DNA of 14,308 bases from Candidatus Babeliales bacterium (lineage in GTDB: Bacteria > Babelota > Babeliae > Babelales > JACPOV01). The notes under the pieces were generated by a model that did not search any database, was not told the origin of the DNA, and saw nothing but the letters and a program-made list of their open reading frames with translations. Where the stretch lies: contig JAGVKP010000012.1 in the NCBI GenBank assembly GCA_020050475.1, forward strand, positions 1 to 14,308, given 5' to 3'. Shown piece after piece: positions 10,000 to 14,308 of this stretch (position 1 is the first letter of the stretch; each line of letters begins with the position of its first letter). The translations under genes and the position numbers were made by a program.

Positions 10000-10365
10000 A
10001 GCTTCTTCTAATGTCTTTTTCATTTTTTCAGCATCGGCTTTAGCTACAGACTCGCCAACAACGTATGGCAATCCTTCAACAGCTGCTTTTGCATCACCCA
10101 ATCCAAGATTTGGCAATACTTGACGCAATGCCTTAATCGCCTTGATTTTATCAGCTGCTTCAACAAGTTTAACTTTGAAGTTAGCTTTCTCTTCTTGCTT
10201 TCCTGCTCCAGCATCAGCAGAAGCTGCCGCTGAAGGGGCTGCCGCAACTGGCATTGCTGCCGAAACACCAAAAGTTGTTTCAAGCGCTTTTACCAATTCG
10301 CTCAACTCAAGAACCGATAGTTTGCTGATATCTTCCACCAATTTTTCGTACGATTTAGATGCCAT
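9976..10365 (-). CDS. rplL: 50S ribosomal protein L7/L12
   Basis: This 129-residue protein is the multi-copy stalk protein that recruits translational GTPases. The N-terminal dimerisation domain (SYEKLVEDISKLSVLELSEL) is followed by an Ala/Pro-rich hinge at about residues 40-58. The C-terminal domain at about 60-129 contains FKVKLVEAADKIKAIKALRQ and GLGDAKAAVEGLP. The usual VIK.VR..TGLGLKEAK stretch is somewhat diverged here (AIKALRQVLPNLGLGDAK). I chose ATG at 10365 rather than the in-frame GTG at 10377, because TGGGG lies about six bases before that ATG and the family starts at this point. The gene is 70 nt after rplJ, and its last codons form one arm of the attenuator ahead of rpoB. Confidence 0.96.
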   Translation of the reverse strand: MASKSYEKLVEDISKLSVLELSELVKALETTFGVSAAMPVAAAPSAAASADAGAGKQEEKANFKVKLVEAADKIKAIKALRQVLPNLGLGDAKAAVEGLPYVVGESVAKADAEKMKKTLEEAGAKVELS

Positions 10366-10435
10366 AGCATTCCCCACTTACGATTAACAATAGGTTACAC
10401 AACATACATTAAGTGTCTTTACTTCACGTGCCATA

Positions 10436-10969
10436 TCACGAAGCGGCTTCTGCTTGTTTTTTCTCAGCAGCTTGCTGCAATACAACGCACAAACGCACCA
10501 CCATAAGGTTGAGCATCATTACCAATTTCTGGCTTGGCGCTTGGAGTGTACCACAAAGCTGAGCAAGCAATACTTCTCGCGACGGCAATGAAGCAACTGC
10601 CTTAATCTTATCCGAACCAATTACCTGTTGTTCCAAACAACCGGCAACAAGTTTTAATTTTTCATTTTCTTTTGCAAAGCCAAAAAGGACTTTAGCGACC
10701 GCAGGTGCATTTTTCTCAGCAAAAACAAAGGCAATCTGATCACCCAGATACGACCTTAAACCATCTAATGCCGGCATTTCACTTAAAGCTCGCTCCATCA
10801 AACTCACTTTTGAGACCTGGAAAGAACCGCCCCCTTTATGCAATTCACGACGCAACTTCGTTAGCTGAGCTACCGTAAGTCCCTTGTATCCGACTACAAA
10901 TGCTGCTTGATTTGCCGCAAGCTCATTTTTAAGCGCCTGAACAGCGTGTTCTTTTTCTTGACGATTCAT
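10436..10969 (-). CDS. rplJ: 50S ribosomal protein L10
   Basis: The protein has 177 residues, slightly longer than E. coli L10 (165). L10 anchors L7/L12 dimers to 23S rRNA at the base of the stalk. Family features are FVVGYKGLTVAQLTKLRRELHKGGGSFQVSKVSL near the N terminus, read in pieces, and LPSREVLLAQLCGTLQAP in the second half, followed by an Ala/Gln/Lys-rich tail ending EKKQAEAAS. The ATG at 10969 has AAGGG about eight bases upstream. Only 22 nt separate it from rplA, too short for the long L10 leader RNA through which L10-L12 represses translation in E. coli. Any such control here would have to use sequence inside rplA. Confidence 0.96.
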   Translation of the reverse strand: MNRQEKEHAVQALKNELAANQAAFVVGYKGLTVAQLTKLRRELHKGGGSFQVSKVSLMERALSEMPALDGLRSYLGDQIAFVFAEKNAPAVAKVLFGFAKENEKLKLVAGCLEQQVIGSDKIKAVASLPSREVLLAQLCGTLQAPSQKLVMMLNLMVVRLCVVLQQAAEKKQAEAAS

Positions 10970-10991
10970 CGTTTATACCCTTATCCCACGG

Positions 10992-11693
10992 TTAGTCTTG
11001 GCTTACGCTATCATCCGGATTCAGGTGAATACCAACACCCATCGTAGATGCGACAGTTAGTTTTTGAATGAATTTTCCCTTAGACGAAGCTGGCTTTACT
11101 TGCGAAAGTGCTTTAATAAACGTAGCCAAATTTTGGTGTAATTTAGCGACATCATACGAAACGCGACCAATCGAGAAATGCACAAGCCCACTTTTGTCGT
11201 TTTTGAAGAAAATACGCCCTTTTTTCAGGTCCTCTACCACTGGCCCTACCTCAAAGGTAACGGTGCCAACCTTTTTGTTTGGCAAAAGCCCGCGTGGCCC
11301 AAGAAGCTTAGCGAGTTTACCTACCATTCCCATAAGGTCTGGTGTCGCAACCGCGTATTCAAAATCAAGCCATCCACCCTCAATCTTTTCAATGAGATCT
11401 TCGGTCCCTATAAAATCTGCTCCGGCTGCACGCGCATCTTCCGCATGATCACCTTTTGCAAAAACAATAACGCGAACCTTTTTGCCAATCGAATGTGGCA
11501 AAACAACGGATCCGCGTACCGCATGCTCACCCTTTTCAGGATCAATACCAAGATTGACATGCACATCGACCGATTCGTCAAATTTCGCAAAGGCCAAGCT
11601 TTTCACTTGCGCAAGGCCGTCTTTAAACGAATAGACGACATCTTTGTTCAATTTTTCGCTCGCGGCTCTATATTTTTTACCATGAGTTGCCAT
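10992..11693 (-). CDS. rplA: 50S ribosomal protein L1
   Basis: The protein has 233 residues, matching the family (E. coli 234). L1 forms the mobile stalk near the E site, helps release deacylated tRNA, and in many bacteria represses its own operon by binding mRNA. Diagnostic stretches are FDESVDVHVNLGIDPEKGEH, AKLLGPRGLLPNKKVGTVT and IGRVSYDVAKLHQNL, then the C-terminal TVASTMGVGIHLNP. The ATG at 11693 has a G-rich site (TTGGGG) about seven bases upstream. It starts 18 nt after rplK and ends 22 nt before rplJ, so it is cotranscribed with both. Confidence 0.97.
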   Translation of the reverse strand: MATHGKKYRAASEKLNKDVVYSFKDGLAQVKSLAFAKFDESVDVHVNLGIDPEKGEHAVRGSVVLPHSIGKKVRVIVFAKGDHAEDARAAGADFIGTEDLIEKIEGGWLDFEYAVATPDLMGMVGKLAKLLGPRGLLPNKKVGTVTFEVGPVVEDLKKGRIFFKNDKSGLVHFSIGRVSYDVAKLHQNLATFIKALSQVKPASSKGKFIQKLTVASTMGVGIHLNPDDSVSQD

Positions 11694-11711
11694 AACAAAA
11701 CCCCAATAAGA

Positions 11712-12134
11712 TCAAACGACATCTATTCCCATACTGCGCGCCGTACCAGCAATAATCTTTTTTGCTTGATCAATATCAAGAGCATTGAGATCCGGCATCT
11801 TCACCGCTGCAATATCTTCAACATCTTTCCACGTCAATTTACCAACTTTATCCGTGTTGGGCTTTGACGAACCTTTTTCAACTTTAGCTTTCTTGCGAAT
11901 AAGCGCAGAAGTTTCAGGCGTTTTAACAATAAAGTCAAACGATTTATCTTTGTAGACCGTAACAATTACCGGCAACACTTCACCCTTTAGGTGCTGCGTC
12001 TTGGCGTTAAACTGCTTACAAAAATCCATGATATTCACACCCTGCTGCCCCAAAGCTGAACCAACCGGTGGCGCAGGTGTAGCTGCTGCTGCGGAAACTT
12101 TAAGTTTAACTTTTGCTTTAATTTCTTTTGACAT
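11712..12134 (-). CDS. rplK: 50S ribosomal protein L11
   Basis: The protein has 140 residues (E. coli 142). L11 binds the GTPase-associated centre of 23S rRNA and is needed for RelA-dependent stringent signalling in many bacteria. The N-terminal domain has the Pro-rich [20 protein letters not shown], which includes the proline region contacted by thiostrepton-type antibiotics. The C-terminal rRNA-binding domain has [20 protein letters not shown] and ends [11 protein letters not shown]. The ATG at 12134 has only a weak AGG upstream. The gene is 18 nt after nusG, so coupled translation is plausible. I cannot identify an L1-binding site in this short leader. Confidence 0.97.
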   Translation of the reverse strand: MSKEIKAKVKLKVSAAAATPAPPVGSALGQQGVNIMDFCKQFNAKTQHLKGEVLPVIVTVYKDKSFDFIVKTPETSALIRKKAKVEKGSSKPNTDKVGKLTWKDVEDIAAVKMPDLNALDIDQAKKIIAGTARSMGIDVV

Positions 12135-12152
12135 TGTATCAACCTACCGTAA

Positions 12153-12671
12153 TCAACGTTTTATCTGTTCAAAGCCCAACTCAATAGGCGTCATTCTACC
12201 AAAAATACTTACCATCAACGTGAGGCGCTCATTAGATTCATCGATGCGTTCAATAACACCGACAAATCCAGCAAACGGGCCTTCAGAGATATCAACTTCA
12301 CTGCCCACAACAAAGTCACTCTTTTTAGCAACAAGCGCTACCTCGCCCTTCATCTGAGAAACAATGCGATCTATCTCCTTTTGAGAAAGAGGCATCGGAT
12401 CCTTGCCACCTAAGAAACGAATAACGCGCGGCGTCGTTTGCACCAAGCGCATTGCTTCCTGCACCATCTCCATTTCAATCAGAAGATAGCCAGGAAAGAG
12501 CTGTTGCTCATCTTGAGCATCAACGGAAAACATATTTTTTACTTTGGCAGAAGGAATTAAGACCTGCCCAAACAAATCTTGCATCCCTAAATCACTTATG
12601 CGACGAGAAAGATCCGTCTTAATCGCCTCTTCATAGCCAGCATAAATTTGAACAACGTACCAACGTTTCAT
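12153..12671 (-). CDS. nusG: Transcription termination/antitermination factor NusG
   Basis: The protein has 172 residues (E. coli 181). NusG binds the beta' clamp helices through its N-terminal domain and joins RNA polymerase to Rho or ribosomal S10 through its KOW domain. The NGN domain starts KRWYVVQIYAGYEEAIKTDL and includes FPGYLLIEMEM and a VRFLGG-like segment (VIRFLGGKDPMPLS). The KOW domain at about residues 118-172 contains VGSEVDISEGPFAGFVGVIE and ends LGFEQIKR. No extra domain-II insertion is present. The ATG at 12671 has GGAAG about five bases upstream and lies 15 nt after secE. Confidence 0.97.
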   Translation of the reverse strand: MKRWYVVQIYAGYEEAIKTDLSRRISDLGMQDLFGQVLIPSAKVKNMFSVDAQDEQQLFPGYLLIEMEMVQEAMRLVQTTPRVIRFLGGKDPMPLSQKEIDRIVSQMKGEVALVAKKSDFVVGSEVDISEGPFAGFVGVIERIDESNERLTLMVSIFGRMTPIELGFEQIKR

Positions 12672-12686
12672 GAAGCTTCCGATGTA

Positions 12687-12866
12687 CTAAAAAATTCGCC
12701 CAGCAAGCGTGTAGAATATAACATCAATCCCGCCAATGTAGATCGAGAAAATGAAGACGAGAATAAGCACAACAATTACTGAACCAACCAGCTCATTAAA
12801 GCTCGGCCAAGCAATTTTGCCTAACTCAAACTGCACCTCTTGTAAGAAACGAACTACATCCTTCAT
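12687..12866 (-). CDS. secE: Preprotein translocase subunit SecE (single-span form)
   Basis: This protein of about 59 residues is the essential clamp subunit of the SecYEG channel in the inner membrane. An amphipathic N-terminal helix with FLQEVQFELGKIAWPSFNEL is followed by one hydrophobic span (VGSVIVVLILVFIFSIYIGGIDVIFY). The K-AWP motif is the SecE signature. E. coli SecE has three spans; this is the minimal form found in most bacteria. The start is either ATG at 12866 or the GTG directly before it. I prefer ATG, with AGAGG nine bases upstream. A small hairpin covers part of that site, and a possible leader ORF ends in a TGATG overlap with the start. Confidence 0.93.
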   Translation of the reverse strand: MKDVVRFLQEVQFELGKIAWPSFNELVGSVIVVLILVFIFSIYIGGIDVIFYTLAGRIF

Positions 12867-12916
12867 CACAACACACCTCTTTCAATGTTGAAAGATGCAA
12901 ACAAAGATTTTTTCAT
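12866..12916 (-). CDS. Possible 16-codon leader ORF ahead of secE
   Basis: An ORF runs from ATG at 12916 to a TGA whose last base is the first base of the secE ATG (TGATG). It would encode MKKSLFASFNIERGVL. The overlap and the small hairpin inside it would suit translational coupling. Its own ribosome site is weak (GGAAAG about ten bases upstream) and I recognise no homologue. A chance ORF of this length is quite possible. Confidence 0.2.
   Translation of the reverse strand: MKKSLFASFNIERGVL
12878..12895 (-). promoter_or_regulatory. Hairpin overlapping the secE ribosome site
   Basis: TCTTTCA and TGAAAGA form a perfect 7-bp stem with a 4-nt loop (ACAT). The 3' arm includes AAAGA of the AAAGAGG ribosome site of secE. 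The stem is A/T-rich and therefore weak. Partial masking of the site, relieved by a ribosome on the leader ORF, is an inference. Confidence 0.3.
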
Positions 12917-12941
12917 AGTCAGTCTACTTTCCAGATTGCTC

Positions 12942-13018
12942 TGGCAGGCCAGGAGGGATTCGAACCCCCAACCCGCAGATTTGGAGTCTGCCGCTCTACC
13001 AATTCGAGCTACTGGCCT
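12942..13018 (-). tRNA. tRNA-Trp (anticodon CCA), CCA encoded
   Basis: The acceptor AGGCCAG pairs with CTGGCCT, the discriminator is G (the usual bacterial tRNA-Trp identity base), and CCA is encoded. The anticodon stem is GCAGA/TCTGC with loop CTCCAAA, giving CCA (plus-strand 12982-12984). The T arm is GGGGG-TTCGAAT-CCCTC with one G-T pair. It lies 9 nt after the rpmG stop and 75 nt ahead of secE, the classic place for tRNA-Trp. Confidence 0.97.
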
Positions 13019-13027
13019 CCAAAAAAT

Positions 13028-13189
13028 CTATTTCGTTTCTTTGTGCATCGTATGGATACGACAATGAGAACAATATTTGCTTAATTGCAATGAACCTATT
13101 GATCTTTTACCGGAAACCACTTGCGAATAATTACGCTCACGACACTCTTGGCATGCCAATGCCGTAATTACTCTTTTTTTCTTTGCCAT
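13028..13189 (-). CDS. rpmG: 50S ribosomal protein L33, zinc-binding form
   Basis: The ATG at 13189 opens a 53-residue protein beginning MAKKKRVITALACQECRERN and ending MHKETK, a full-length match to L33. Two CxxC pairs (C13/C16 and C40/C43) are intact, so this is the zinc-containing form rather than the cysteine-free paralogue that some bacteria keep for zinc starvation. L33 sits near the E site of the 50S subunit. An AGAG lies about six bases before the start. The gene lies between tRNA-Thr(GGT), 40 nt upstream, and tRNA-Trp, 9 nt downstream. In many genomes tuf comes directly before this rpmG-tRNA-Trp-secE block; it is absent here. Confidence 0.96.
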   Translation of the reverse strand: MAKKKRVITALACQECRERNYSQVVSGKRSIGSLQLSKYCSHCRIHTMHKETK

Positions 13190-13229
13190 CTTGTTCTCTT
13201 GCGCTATGTAGATACAACCGCGATCTTTA

Positions 13230-13304
13230 TGGAGCCCGCGACCGGGATTGAACCGGTGACCTCTTCCTTACCAAGGAAGTGCTCTGCCACTGAGCTACGT
13301 GGGC
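13230..13304 (-). tRNA. tRNA-Thr (anticodon GGT), CCA encoded
   Basis: The D stem GCTC/GAGC, anticodon stem CTTCC/GGAAG with loop TTGGTAA, and T arm ACCGG-TTCAATC-CCGGT are all regular. The anticodon GGT is at plus-strand 13270-13272. The acceptor GCCCACG faces CGCGGGC, which leaves an A-C mismatch at the fifth pair (A5-C68); the other six pairs are standard. CCA is encoded. It is the first unit after the AT-rich spacer and lies 40 nt before rpmG. Confidence 0.94.
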
Positions 13305-13328
13305 ATACATTTCACAAACCTACGTACC

Positions 13329-13357
13329 AGGTTAATGTAAAAAAAGGAAAAAAACAA
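13329..13357 (-). promoter_or_regulatory. Weak candidate promoter for tRNA-Thr(GGT)-rpmG-tRNA-Trp-secE
   Basis: On the minus strand TTGTTT and TAACCT are separated by 17 bases, each matching three of six sigma-70 consensus positions. The predicted start near 13322 would leave a leader of about 18 nt before the tRNA. AACCT/AGGTT arms at 13317-13333 form a short inverted repeat over the -10 and start region. The location after a likely terminator supports a promoter here, but the match itself is poor. Confidence 0.3.
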
Positions 13358-13486
13358 CTCGTTTTTTCGCTTTTTTGGCTCATTTTTCTCTGTGGCAGGA
13401 GCTTTTTTCAAAAGCTTTATCTATTTCGCCATTTTTTACTGTTTTTGCTTGTTGAGAATCTATGAAGCGACTTTTTGGGCTTTATC

Positions 13487-13526
13487 AAAAAACAGCTTTT
13501 TTGGTTAGTTTTTGAGGCAACCAAAA
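13487..13526 (-). terminator. Possible terminator of the Tyr-Gly-Thr tRNA unit
   Basis: Just after the CCA of tRNA-Thr(TGT), TTTTGGTT pairs perfectly with AACCAAAA (8 bp) around a 12-nt loop. AAGCTG and then six Ts follow on the minus strand. The stem is A/T-rich and the U tract is offset by six bases, so this is not an ideal intrinsic terminator. The rest of the 225-bp spacer (13305-13529) is rich in A and T runs and contains no gene that I can support. Confidence 0.4.
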
Positions 13527-13529
13527 CAG

Positions 13530-13605
13530 TGGAGCTGGCGACTGGATTCGAACCAGCGACCTACTGATTACAAATCAGTTGCTCTACCAGCTGAGCTACG
13601 CCAGC
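13530..13605 (-). tRNA. tRNA-Thr (anticodon TGT), CCA encoded
   Basis: The acceptor GCTGGCG pairs fully with CGCCAGC, the discriminator is T, and CCA is encoded. The anticodon stem is ACTGA/TCAGT with loop TTTGTAA, giving TGT (plus-strand 13570-13572). The T arm is GCTGG-TTCGAAT-CCAGT. It begins 5 nt after the end of tRNA-Gly, so the two come from one precursor. With tRNA-Thr(GGT) nearby, the window covers most threonine codons. Confidence 0.97.
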
Positions 13606-13610
13606 ATACA

Positions 13611-13686
13611 TGGAGCGGGAAACGGGGCTCGAACCCGCAACCTACAGCTTGGAAGGCTGTCGCTCTACCAATTGAGCTATTCCCGC
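13611..13686 (-). tRNA. tRNA-Gly (anticodon TCC), CCA encoded
   Basis: The acceptor GCGGGAA pairs fully with TTCCCGC, the discriminator is T, and CCA is encoded. The anticodon stem is ACAGC/GCTGT with loop CTTCCAA, giving TCC (plus-strand 13651-13653) for GGA/GGG codons. The T arm is GCGGG-TTCGAGC-CCCGT. It is 21 nt after tRNA-Tyr and 5 nt before tRNA-Thr(TGT). Confidence 0.97.
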
Positions 13687-13707
13687 ACGTACAAACATTT
13701 CAAAAAC

Positions 13708-13793
13708 TGGTGGCGAGAGCAGGATTCGAACCTGCGAAGGCATAAGCCAACGGATTTACAGTCCGTCCCCTTTGACCGCTCGGGAATCTCGCC
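13708..13793 (-). tRNA. tRNA-Tyr (anticodon GTA), CCA encoded
   Basis: This is a class II tRNA of 86 nt with the long variable arm typical of bacterial tRNA-Tyr. The acceptor GGCGAGA pairs fully with TCTCGCC, the discriminator is A, and CCA is encoded. The anticodon stem is ACGGA/TCCGT with loop CTGTAAA, giving GTA (plus-strand 13757-13759). It heads the Tyr-Gly-Thr cluster. The E. coli counterpart is the thrU-tyrU-glyT-thrT-tufB unit. Confidence 0.97.
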
Positions 13794-13867
13794 GCAAAGT
13801 ATGTCACAGATGATTAACGCTTATGAATGTCACAAGAGTAAAGGTTTTTTTGCCTCTTTTCAACCTT
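13794..13867 (-). promoter_or_regulatory. Spacer with a direct repeat, probable tRNA promoter region
   Basis: This 74-bp gap between the methyltransferase stop and tRNA-Tyr holds two exact copies of TGTGACAT (minus strand; plus-strand 13801-13808 and 13827-13834), 26 bp apart. A CATACT that could serve as a -10 overlaps the proximal copy four bases before the tRNA, but no good -35 has the right spacing. A weak hairpin (AAAGGTT/AACCTTT) overlaps the methyltransferase stop codon and lacks a U tract on this strand. A promoter is expected here by position, not shown by sequence. Confidence 0.3.
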
Positions 13868-14308
13868 TTATTTGGCTGAATTGGGCTGATTAATCGTTCG
13901 GTAATATTTTTGATGCTGATAGATATCATCCCATTCGACTTTTTTTACATGTATAAAACCTTTTGAAGCCAGCAAAAGCTCGATCCCCTTGTCGTCATAC
14001 GGATTTTCAACCGTAATGACATTGATATCAATACGGTCATAGTCGATGCTTTCCAAAATGCGGCGTTCGCCACCTTCAGTATCAATACTTAAAAAATCGA
14101 TAGTCGTCATAGAATGCGTCATCATAAGGTCATTAAAATTAAAGCATTCAACTTCGATAATATCCGCACGAGCACGGTTTTGCGTTACTTCAAATACCAC
14201 GCGTTCTGCATGTTTTTTTTCATACTGATCTACTAATCCACTTAGCATTTCAGGTCCATTTGGGCAGGTATTGGTAATCTTTAAAAATGGCTCTTTTCCT
14301 GCTCTTGC
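13868..14308 (-). CDS. FkbM-family SAM-dependent methyltransferase, C-terminal part
   Basis: The last 147 codons of a gene run in from the right edge; the true start is outside the window, so the ATG at 14248 is internal. The core motif is IDFLSIDTEGGERRILESID (about residues 76-95 of the visible part), followed by VITVENPYDD and LLASKGFIHVKKVEWDDIY. These fit the C-terminal half of the FkbM methyltransferase fold (PF05050). Members methylate hydroxyl groups on sugars, polyketides and other small molecules, often for surface glycans; the substrate here cannot be told. The SAM-binding glycine motif would lie upstream of the window. The gene is separated from the tRNA cluster by 74 bp and is probably a different transcription unit. 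Confidence 0.85.
   Translation of the reverse strand, partial: ARAGKEPFLKITNTCPNGPEMLSGLVDQYEKKHAERVVFEVTQNRARADIIEVECFNFNDLMMTHSMTTIDFLSIDTEGGERRILESIDYDRIDINVITVENPYDDKGIELLLASKGFIHVKKVEWDDIYQHQKYYRTINQPNSAK

Noticed and set aside
10366..10377. An earlier GTG start of rplL adding four residues
   Set aside because: The G-rich ribosome site would fall inside the coding region, and the family starts at the ATG at 10365.
11178..11867. A 229-codon plus-strand ORF
   Set aside because: It lies opposite rplA and rplK, both unmistakable on the other strand, and its product resembles no family I know.
12885..13067. Plus-strand ORF containing RRDSNPQPADLESAAL
   Set aside because: This is the antisense reading of tRNA-Trp, not a protein.
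13839..13868. Terminator for the methyltransferase gene
   Set aside because: The AAAGGTT/AACCTTT stem is A/T-rich and overlaps the stop codon. No U tract follows it on the minus strand.
13121..13893. Plus-strand ORFs with ATGIEPVTSSLP, RLDSNQRPTDYKS and similar peptides
   Set aside because: They are antisense readings of tRNA-Thr, tRNA-Gly and tRNA-Tyr, and one also covers rpmG in the wrong strand.
1..14308. Mobile element, CRISPR array, toxin-antitoxin or defence system
   Set aside because: I found no transposase, spaced repeats or accessory ORF. Every base-rich stretch is explained by housekeeping genes, tRNAs or short spacers.

Overview
This is a core information-processing locus from a bacterium. 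Every convincing gene lies on the minus strand, so the window reads from right to left. Read that way, it holds the 3' end of an FkbM-type methyltransferase gene; tRNA-Tyr(GTA), tRNA-Gly(TCC) and tRNA-Thr(TGT); an AT-rich spacer of about 225 bp; tRNA-Thr(GGT); rpmG (L33); tRNA-Trp(CCA); secE; nusG; rplK; rplA; rplJ; rplL; rpoB; rpoC; tRNA-Val(GAC); rpsO; and the 5' portion of pnp, which runs off the left edge.

The organism looks like a diderm-type lineage. RpoC is long (about 1372 residues once repaired), has extra sequence after the trigger-loop region comparable to the proteobacterial SI3 insertion, and SecE is the minimal single-membrane-segment form. Gene order recalls proteobacteria and their relatives (tRNA cluster, secE, nusG, rplKAJL, rpoBC), but tuf is missing from its usual place and rpoC is followed by tRNA-Val-rpsO-pnp rather than rpsL-rpsG-fusA. 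An uncultured candidate-phylum bacterium, for example Dependentiae/TM6, is a weak guess that I cannot prove from the window.

The genes work together as the gene-expression core. They supply RNA polymerase beta and beta', the NusG transcription factor, large-subunit proteins L33, L11, L1, L10 and L7/L12, small-subunit protein S15, the SecE translocon subunit, the RNA-degrading phosphorylase PNPase and six tRNAs, all of which carry an encoded CCA end. tRNA-Trp and tRNA-Val sit only 9 and 6 nt from neighbouring stop codons, so they are probably cut out of mRNA-tRNA cotranscripts. A hairpin with a U tract at the end of rplL probably adjusts rpoBC expression relative to the ribosomal proteins.

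The most notable points are four. The first is a roughly 62-residue, nine-cysteine insertion near the RpoB N terminus that resembles the beta' zinc finger. The second is a one-base frameshift in rpoC just before the catalytic NADFDGD motif. The third is the loss of tuf from an otherwise preserved neighbourhood. The fourth is a possible 16-codon leader ORF plus hairpin in front of secE. I see no mobile element, CRISPR array or defence system; apart from these oddities the window is ordinary core genome.
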